Positions 35,567 to 40,882 of a stretch of 40,882 nucleotides of DNA are shown here, piece by piece (the first letter of the stretch is position 1; every line of letters starts with the position of its first letter). The DNA comes from Arsenophonus sp048493715 (lineage in GTDB: Bacteria; Pseudomonadota; Gammaproteobacteria; Enterobacterales; Enterobacteriaceae). The notes beneath the pieces were generated by a model. The model was not told where the DNA came from. It did no database searches and saw only the letters and a list, made by a program, of their open reading frames with translations. Location of the stretch: assembly GCA_048493715.1 (NCBI GenBank), contig JBGDCZ010000026.1, positions 1-40,882 of the forward strand, read 5' to 3'. The position numbers and the translations under genes are program-made.

Positions 35567-35656
35567 TAATCATCCAACTAAAAGCAGAGCATGATGTAAT
35601 CATCCAACTAAAAGCAGAGCATGATGTAATCATCCAACTAAAAGCAGAGCATGATG
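35567..35656. repeat. Three perfect tandem copies of a 30-bp unit
   Basis: The unit begins TAATCATCCAACTAAAAGCA and continues GAGCATGATG. It occurs at 35567-35596, 35597-35626 and 35627-35656 with no mismatch. A 30-bp period is a multiple of 3, but each copy contains stop codons, so it is not coding. Perfect identity implies recent duplication; copy number probably varies. I see no spacer-repeat alternation, so it is not a CRISPR array. Confidence 0.95.
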
Positions 35657-35811
35657 TTAATTTTATTATTCAATGGTAAATCTAAATAAAATATTCAATC
35701 AATCATAAATTATAATTAATAGAATAGACTTATTATTATAAAGAACAACGCTAACTTATATTATTACCAATATAGTATCGTTAAAATAATTTTTTTCTAA
35801 CCTATTTAAGC

Positions 35812-35845
35812 CATAAAAAAAACCAGTCTAGAAAATCGACTGGTT
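35812..35845 (-). terminator. Intrinsic terminator in the non-coding zone
   Basis: The 8-bp arms AACCAGTC (35821-35828) and GACTGGTT (35838-35845) flank a 9-base loop. On the minus strand the stem is followed by a run of eight or so T (35813-35820). It has no intact gene upstream on that strand, so it is probably the surviving end of a lost leftward gene. Confidence 0.75.
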
Positions 35846-36306
35846 ATATAATGTGTAACGCTATTAAATAGAATATTTATGCATCATCAGCATCCTACTA
35901 AATATATCTTTCTATTATTTACGAGGTAGTTATTTGTAAGCAGTCATGCTTATCATTATTTATCCCTAACACTACCTTTCTTATTCCTCTATTTTATTGA
36001 ATATTTAGATTATTAAATGTTAAAAAATAAACTAATATTTATCACTTATTGTTAGTAATAATCACTGGGTTTATATCGTTTTATAAACTTCAGACAGAAT
36101 ACATCTACTTGCCGTTTAGATTTATGCTACATTTGATAAATGCTAACTTATCAGCGGACATAAGAATGTCGGATTTTATCTGAGGAACACAAGAATAGAA
36201 AAGATAGTTTTTAATCATTTTTTCCGATAATTACAGAATATTTCTTCATCTTACTGGAATAAAAAAATATTTCATCTCGCTTCATGGTTTAAAAAGTAAT
36301 AACAGC

Positions 36307-36339
36307 AGATATAACTTACATAAGTTGTAAGTTATATCT
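36307..36339. repeat. 13-bp perfect inverted repeat
   Basis: AGATATAACTTAC (36307-36319), a 7-base loop and GTAAGTTATATCT (36327-36339). No T-run follows on the plus strand and no gene abuts it. It could be an operator-like palindrome, a decayed mobile-element end or a remnant terminator. Confidence 0.7.
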
Positions 36340-36698
36340 CACAAAAAATAAGTAATATATTAATACCTTTACTATTCAATTATAGCAGTGAGTTGTTTTA
36401 AAAAATTCAATCAAGTTACCAGTTCAAACGGTATAAGTTTGTTGACTAAAATATTTCTATATAACTTGGTCAGTAATATTAGCTACGGAACTAATTTCAA
36501 ATTCAGAATCTGAAGTAACAATAAAAAGTGTTGGCGTGAATCTATTAAAATTTTACCCGCCCATCAGAAACTAATAGTATAAAATTGGTGAATATTAGAG
36601 TGAAAATTAATTTGCCACACTTATTCAGCGGAATATAACTTTCCATTCTGTATTGCATAGGACTGAGCTAATCAATATAGCACTGTGTCAGTTCCTTT

Positions 36699-36740
36699 GG
36701 TTGTGTTGCATTAACGCAACACAACCTTTCTCTGTTTTGA
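36699..36740 (+). terminator. 11-bp palindrome with T-rich tail
   Basis: GGTTGTGTTGC (36699-36709), a 6-base loop and GCAACACAACC (36716-36726), followed on the plus strand by TTTCTCTGTTTT. It looks like an intrinsic terminator for plus-strand transcription and sits just past the end of the degraded minus-strand frame ending at 36747. Confidence 0.6.
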
Positions 36741-36746
36741 GTACTA

Positions 36747-37184
36747 CTAACATTCCATCGATGGTTCTTCATCATCAAAAAATAGCAACAAAGTGGTGGC
36801 TTCTTCGGTAGAGTATATATAGATCATCTGCCAAAAGATTCTTTATACCTTTTATCTCGCCCATGATGTATTCTCTATCCTTAGAGAGGTGTTCTAGCGA
36901 AATTTCTCCCAATAATCCTAATGGATTTTTCCATCCTAATAGTTTTTTTCCTACAAAGGTACCTCTAATGCTTTAAAATAGGAAACTATCCTAGCATGAT
37001 TTTCTTCCGATAGACGTTGCTGAATCGTCTCGATAACGCGATTACCTTTAACTTTTTAGCGTAACTAATTCCTCGGCATTGCTTTATTTCATGGATGGTG
37101 GTAAATATTCCTTGAAGTGGCAATTTTATGCCTATTTTTCTTTCGATCCGTGTTGCTATCCTAGAAAGAGCTAGATTTCCTCCT
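36747..37184 (-). pseudogene. Degraded unidentified gene with a preserved Shine-Dalgarno
   Basis: A perfect AGGAGG (37179-37184) lies 26 bp after the stop of the upstream 154-codon ORF, but no start codon follows at the right distance. Downstream, open stretches in different frames line up as one protein of about 135 residues: RIERKIGIKLPLQGIF (to TAG at 36986), RVIETIQQRLSEENHARIV (to TAG at 36951), GKKLLGWKNPLGLLGEI with HLSKDREYIMGEIKG, and EEATTLLLFFDDEEPSMEC (to 36747). At least three frameshifts and a lost start make it a pseudogene. I do not recognise the family. The predicted product is charged and lacks membrane segments. Confidence 0.55.
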
Positions 37185-37210
37185 TTTTACTTTATGTTTT
37201 CTGGTAAAAT

Positions 37211-37675
37211 TTATCTTAATACAAGATTTTTATCTGCACTCTCCAATTCAGATAACATTTTGTCGGTAGAGATATGCATTTCTTGAAATTGATCCCCCAA
37301 CACTTTCTCTACCACAGCGCCTACTGCCATGCTACCAATAAATCCCCCTGCAGCAGCGATTACAAGCGCTGCTGGCGGCGATATAACCCCTGCACTACTG
37401 CCTACAGCACCGCCAACAGCTTCGCCTGTCGTTTTGGCAATCCTGCTTATTATGGACCTGACTTCAGCTGTTACCGTATCATTAGTGCTAATTAGGTTTT
37501 TTAAAAAATAATGTATTTTTTTAACTTCAGCTTTTGCTATATCGATGCAATTTGTGTAAGTACGTATATCATTAGTACTTCTGCCATCGCATTGGTCAAC
37601 ACTATCTAGACCATTTATCTGTCTCTCCATCTGCAATAGTACTTCATCTATTTCCTGTTCCGATTTTTTATTCAT
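37211..37675 (-). CDS. Unidentified 154-residue protein with a glycine/alanine-rich hydrophobic segment
   Basis: I do not recognise this protein. Residues 1-80 are charged and helix-prone (MNKKSEQEIDEVLLQMERQI, then VKKIHYFLKN and EVRSIISRIAKT). Residues 84-123 are rich in small residues with many GxxxG-type spacings (EAVGGAVGSSAG, then ALVIAAAGGFIGSMAVGAVV), enough for one or two tightly packed membrane helices or a hairpin. A short charged tail follows. Its ATG overlaps the stop of the upstream remnant (ATGA) and it has no evident Shine-Dalgarno, so it was probably translated by coupling. The nonsense codon in that remnant makes present expression doubtful. Glycine-zipper membrane segments occur in pore-forming toxins and secretion-system substrates, but that analogy is weak. 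Confidence 0.5.
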   Translation of the reverse strand: MNKKSEQEIDEVLLQMERQINGLDSVDQCDGRSTNDIRTYTNCIDIAKAEVKKIHYFLKNLISTNDTVTAEVRSIISRIAKTTGEAVGGAVGSSAGVISPPAALVIAAAGGFIGSMAVGAVVEKVLGDQFQEMHISTDKMLSELESADKNLVLR

Positions 37676-37974
37676 TTAGAAAATGGAAAATTAAATAATA
37701 CCTTTAAATTCGTCATTAATTGTGGAAATGCTTCCGGTAGTGAACTTATTTTAAGATCAGATAAATCTAAATCATATTCCCTACTTTCAAAACAACGCCG
37801 TATTCTGGTCATAGCTAACTACCTGTTTTCGCTCTCTTCTGAGCTAGCATTTTCAGCCCAGCTTTGCCATTCAGAGTAAAGCGCATTTTTAGTTTTCATT
37901 TCACCGCAGTAGATTAGAGGGTTAGTAGATCGTATATCTGTAGGGTATGAACCACCGCAAGCTTGAATAGTCAT
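37672..37974 (-). pseudogene. Truncated leucine-rich-repeat effector-like gene (IpaH/SspH/YopM-type N-terminus)
   Basis: The frame reads MTIQACGGSYPTDIRSTNPL and continues with ALYSEWQSWAENASSEESEN, then a TAG at 37819-37821, then LAMTRIRRCFES, DLDLSDLKISSLPEAFPQL and the end at TGA (37672-37674). The W-x-x-W block with acidic ENR, the Arg-rich helix and the first LDLSxLxxxSLP repeat match the usual lead-in of LRR proteins of the IpaH/SspH class, many of which are type III secreted ubiquitin ligases. Only about one repeat survives, and no catalytic domain is present. A single CAG-to-TAG change would explain the nonsense codon. It overlaps the next ORF by ATGA. Family assignment is from motif pattern only. 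Confidence 0.6.
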
Positions 37975-38599
37975 TTGATCCCATCGTGTTGTATTTGTTG
38001 AAAATTAATTAAATGAAAAATTATTTTACAATATTAATGCTTATACTATATAAGGCGAAATACTGATAATTAATAATAATATGTTGTTAAAGATGGTTAT
38101 CACAGCCTATTTAAGAGGCTTGTTGCAGGAGCGCCGACCCATTAGCAAAGGACAGGTTGCCGAATTTTTAGCTAACTAAAAGATAAGATTGTGCTATCTG
38201 GAATAAATTATCCTTTTTCAGAGGTTGACGCTGCCTCTTTTCTAACATATACACAAGTTTGATACCCGCAAGCTAAGCCTGTACCCAGAGGAATATATGG
38301 GAACCTACGCTGGGTCCCACTTTATAAGCAGAAAGTTAAATGAATTAGATCACACACTAAAGTTAATTTCTCTTCAGTTCGATCACCCTGTTGAATGATG
38401 GTAAACAACACGCAATTAGCAACGATTTTGCCACGTTGACGGAATTAGTTCCGAGACAGTACAGTATAGGTGGCCATACAACCTTATTATCTATCTAGGC
38501 AAATTGTTGTTAAGCTATACATTAAACAACAAACTTATTCTAATATATCGATTAAACTAGCAACTACTTTGCTTATTTTCTATTTCATGAAGGAACTCT
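37975..38599. other. 625-bp region with small undefined reading-frame remnants
   Basis: On the plus strand 38081-38179 encodes 32 residues (including RGLLQERRPISKGQVAEFL) and 38176-38343 is open except for one TGA (IVLSGINYPFSEVDAASFL, then YPQAKPVPRGIYGNLRWVPL). They look like pieces of former genes, but I cannot name them. No convincing remnant of syd was found on either strand. The last 100 bp must hold the queF promoter. Confidence 0.4.
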
Positions 38600-39445
38600 A
38601 TGTCACTTTATCAAGATAATGGTGAGCTACAACATCTTACGCTCGGTAAAAAAACTGAATATCAAGATACTTATGCGCAGCATCTATTACAAGCTGTTCC
38701 ACGTAGCTTAAATCGACAACCTTTAGGATTATTACCAGATAAACTGCCTTTTCATGGTGCAGATATTTGGACTCTCTATGAGCTTTCATGGTTAAACTGT
38801 CGAGGACTTCCTCAAGTGGCTATCGGCCATGTTACTATTAATGCTAATAGTATAAATCTAATTGAATCTAAAAGTTTTAAACTTTATCTAAATAGTTTCA
38901 ACCAGACACAATTTATTAGCTGGCAAGAAGTTGAAAAACGGCTGATGCAGGATCTGACTGCATGTGCAACAGGGGAAGTCACGGTAAAAATACAACCACT
39001 AACCATTTTCACCAATCAAACTATTAATAATCTGTCTGGTGAATGTATTGATGATCAAGAGATAGACATTACTAATTATGAGTTTGATCGTGATTATCTT
39101 AAAAATGCAACCGAGGGTATAAAAGTTGAAGAAACATTAGTTAGCCATCTATTAAAATCTAATTGCTTAATCACCCAGCAACCAGACTGGGGCTCAATAC
39201 AAATTCATTATTGCGGCGCTAAAATTAACAGAGAAAAACTACTCCGTTATTTAGTTTCATTCAGACACCATAATGAATTTCATGAACAATGTGTTGAGCG
39301 TATTTTCACTGATATTCTTCAGTTATGCCAACCCGGCAGGCTAAGCGTTTACGCCCGCTATACCCGTCGTGGTGGGCTAGACATTAACCCTTGGCGTAGC
39401 AATGAGAATTTCCAGCCAACAATGATGCGATTGGCTCGGCAATGA
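38600..39445 (+). CDS. queF: NADPH-dependent 7-cyano-7-deazaguanine reductase QueF
   Basis: Reduces the nitrile of preQ0 to the aminomethyl of preQ1 in queuosine tRNA-modification synthesis. It has 281 residues (282 in E. coli), the long, two-domain (YqcD) form. The catalytic Cys lies in HLLKSNCLITQQPDWGS, the QueF motif is LIESKSFKLYLNSFNQT, and VSFRHHNEFHEQCVERIF is conserved. A good Shine-Dalgarno (AAGGAACT) lies 7 bases before ATG. The neighbour ppnN starts 10 bp after its stop. Queuosine function also depends on genes not in this window. No preQ1 riboswitch is evident upstream. Confidence 0.96.
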   Translation: MSLYQDNGELQHLTLGKKTEYQDTYAQHLLQAVPRSLNRQPLGLLPDKLPFHGADIWTLYELSWLNCRGLPQVAIGHVTINANSINLIESKSFKLYLNSFNQTQFISWQEVEKRLMQDLTACATGEVTVKIQPLTIFTNQTINNLSGECIDDQEIDITNYEFDRDYLKNATEGIKVEETLVSHLLKSNCLITQQPDWGSIQIHYCGAKINREKLLRYLVSFRHHNEFHEQCVERIFTDILQLCQPGRLSVYARYTRRGGLDINPWRSNENFQPTMMRLARQ

Positions 39446-39455
39446 GGAGGCTAAA

Positions 39456-40826
39456 TTGATAACGCATGTAAGCCCACTTGGCTCAATGGATCTACTATCA
39501 CAAGTTGAAGTCAGCATTCTTAAACGTACAGCGAGTAGCGATCTTTATCAACTATTTAGAAACTGCTCTTTAGCTGTGCTTAACTCAGGCAGTCAGACAG
39601 ATAATAGTAAAGAATTAATTGCCAAATATCCAAATTTTGATATCAATATTTTACAACGTGAACGTGGTGTCAAACTTGAATTAATTAACCCGCCAGAAAA
39701 AGCTTTTGTTGATGGCAAAATTATTAGTTCACTACAAGCAAACTTATTTTCTGTGTTAAGAGATATTCTTTTTGTTCATGCACAGATTATATCAGCAGAA
39801 AAACTACTGGCATTAAACCTGCATAATAGCATTAATATCACTAACATTATTTTTACTATCCTGCGTAATGCCCGAGTACTGCATCTCGATGAAGATCCCA
39901 ATACTATTGTTTGCTGGGGAGGCCATTCAATAAACGAAATTGAATATCTTTATGCCCGTAAAGTTGGGAATGAATTAGGCTTACGTGAATTAAATATCTG
40001 TACCGGCTGTGGCCCGGGAGCAATGGAAGCGCCGATGAAAGGAGCGGCAGTAGGCCATGCCCAGCAGCGTTATAAAAACGGCCGTTTTCTTGGTTTAACC
40101 GAACCTTCCATTATAGCCGCTGAACCACCTAACCCACTGGTTAATGAACTGGTTATCATGCCGGATATTGAAAAACGCCTTGAAGCATTTATACGTATTG
40201 CCCATGGGATCATTATCTTTCCAGGTGGTGCAGGCACTAGCGAAGAACTACTCTATTTATTAGCTATTTTAATGGATCCTGCAAATAATAATCAGACCCT
40301 ACCATTAATTCTAACTGGCCCTAAAGAAAGCCAAGCTTATTTTGATACCCTCGATGATTTCATTAAGCATACCCTTGGTGAACAAGCCTGTAATTATTAT
40401 CAAATTATCATCGATGATCCCGAAGCAGTGGCGCGGGAAATGAAAAAACAGATGCCACAGGTAAAAGAAAATCGTCTCAATACTGGTGATGCTTATAGCT
40501 TTAATTGGTCAATAAAAGTTAATCTAGAACTGCAAACTCCCTTTTCTCCAACCCACAGCAATATGACAAAACTTAACCTATTTTATGAACCGGAAAAGCC
40601 GGAAAAATTGGCCGCCAATTTACGCCGAGCTTTTTCGGGTATTGTCGCCGGTAATGTTAAAGAAGTGGGCATGAAAGAAATTGAAAAACATGGACAATAT
40701 AAACTTCATGGTGATGCTAAAATTATGGCTCATATGGATACATTATTACGTGAGTTCGTTAATCAACATCGAATGAAATTACCCAGCAGTTCAGCCTATA
40801 TACCCTGCTATGAAATAATTAAATAA
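39456..40826 (+). CDS. ppnN: Pyrimidine/purine nucleotide 5'-monophosphate nucleosidase PpnN (YgdH)
   Basis: LOG-family hydrolase that splits nucleoside monophosphates to free base and ribose 5-phosphate; in E. coli it is controlled by ppGpp. It has 456 residues (454 in E. coli). The start is TTG at 39456 after a strong GAGGAGG; the next residues (ITHVSPLGSMDLLSQVEV) match E. coli from the first codon. The LOG core has GCGPGAMEAPMKGAAVGHAQ and the PGGxGTxxE motif as FPGGAGTSEELLYLL. N- and C-terminal helical domains are present, including AFSGIVAGNVKEVG and the final IPCYEI. Its stop TAA is the first of many in the 8-bp repeat that follows. Confidence 0.96.
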   Translation: MITHVSPLGSMDLLSQVEVSILKRTASSDLYQLFRNCSLAVLNSGSQTDNSKELIAKYPNFDINILQRERGVKLELINPPEKAFVDGKIISSLQANLFSVLRDILFVHAQIISAEKLLALNLHNSINITNIIFTILRNARVLHLDEDPNTIVCWGGHSINEIEYLYARKVGNELGLRELNICTGCGPGAMEAPMKGAAVGHAQQRYKNGRFLGLTEPSIIAAEPPNPLVNELVIMPDIEKRLEAFIRIAHGIIIFPGGAGTSEELLYLLAILMDPANNNQTLPLILTGPKESQAYFDTLDDFIKHTLGEQACNYYQIIIDDPEAVAREMKKQMPQVKENRLNTGDAYSFNWSIKVNLELQTPFSPTHSNMTKLNLFYEPEKPEKLAANLRRAFSGIVAGNVKEVGMKEIEKHGQYKLHGDAKIMAHMDTLLREFVNQHRMKLPSSSAYIPCYEIIK

Positions 40827-40882
40827 CTAAATAACTAAATAACTAAATAACTAAATAACTAAATAACTAAATAACTAAATAA
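40821..40882. repeat. 8-bp tandem repeat (AAATAACT) running off the right edge
   Basis: About 7.75 uninterrupted copies of AAATAACT from 40821 to the last base. The array begins within the last codon and stop of ppnN and provides stops in all frames. The window ends inside it, so its full length is unknown. Such microsatellites grow by replication slippage and often break short-read assemblies. Confidence 0.95.

Larger units (their letters stand above)
35657..36746. other. 1.1-kb stretch without an identifiable gene
   Basis: AT-rich DNA with stops in all frames and no long ORF. It holds a minus-strand terminator-like hairpin (35812-35845), a 13-bp palindrome (36307-36339), an 11-bp palindrome (36699-36726) and short open stretches that may be gene remnants. 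One is on the minus strand near 36460-36550, coding RFTPTLFIVTSDSEFEISSV, but I could not assign it. The location matches where syd would lie in E. coli. Confidence 0.6.

Noticed and set aside
35567..35656. Possible CRISPR array because of three identical 30-bp units.
   Set aside because: The copies are directly adjacent with no unique spacers, and no cas gene is present.
36986..37183. Minus-strand reading KGGNLALSRIATRIE followed by GIKLPLQGIF resembles a nonribosomal peptide synthetase carrier domain (GGxS-type site, then I-x-LPL-x-x-IF).
   Set aside because: The two glycines come from the AGGAGG Shine-Dalgarno, the key Ser is missing, a stop lies just upstream, and the frames that continue the protein do not look like a synthetase.
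38101..38460. Possible remnant of syd, expected here by E. coli synteny.
   Set aside because: Translations of both strands show no segment resembling Syd; the open pieces are on the opposite strand from that expected.
38500..38599. preQ1 riboswitch before queF.
   Set aside because: No recognisable aptamer core or expression-platform hairpin; in Enterobacterales queF is not usually controlled this way.

Overview
The window looks like one draft contig of an AT-rich gammaproteobacterium of the order Enterobacterales. Almost every recognisable protein is close to its Escherichia coli / Proteus-group orthologue, and gene order follows two E. coli chromosome blocks. The low GC, the many fresh pseudogenes beside intact essential genes and the missing accessory genes suggest a host-restricted insect symbiont of the Arsenophonus type. 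That assignment is inference, not proof. The left edge is the leader and promoter of a leftward rRNA operon, and the right edge lies inside an 8-bp tandem repeat. Both are typical places for an assembly to stop.

Layout. (1) 1-7300: reversed rrn promoter and boxA; gmhB (-); the methionine-transport operon metNIQ (+), with a MetJ operator in its promoter; rcsF-trmO (+); proS (+); a damaged nlpE (-). (2) 7300-9200: a decayed rof and an intact tilS. The genes usually found here in E. coli (yaeP, yaeQ, arfB, ldcC, yaeR) are absent. (3) 9400-29100: a long leftward block, read in transcription order as rpsB-tsf, pyrH, frr, dxr, uppS-cdsA-rseP-bamA-skp-lpxD-fabZ-lpxA-lpxB-rnhB-dnaE-accA. It encodes translation factors, UMP kinase, isoprenoid and phospholipid precursors, outer-membrane assembly, lipid A synthesis, replication and fatty-acid initiation. 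All of it is open and apparently functional. (4) 29680-34130: map, a frameshifted glnD and an intact dapD (+). (5) 34240-38600: a decay zone with an orphan 3' piece of yaeH, broken truC and yqcC, a 30-bp triplicated repeat, long non-coding DNA with palindromes, and a remnant locus that includes a truncated leucine-rich-repeat effector-like gene coupled to a 154-residue glycine/alanine-rich ORF. (6) 38600-40882: queF and ppnN (+), then the 8-bp repeat.

Together, the intact genes are the core envelope and information-processing set. The losses fall on regulators (rof, glnD, nlpE), a tRNA-modification gene (truC), small accessory genes and a possible effector locus. This is the pattern expected early in genome reduction. 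The least explained part is the minus-strand locus at 36747-37974, which I cannot assign to a named system.
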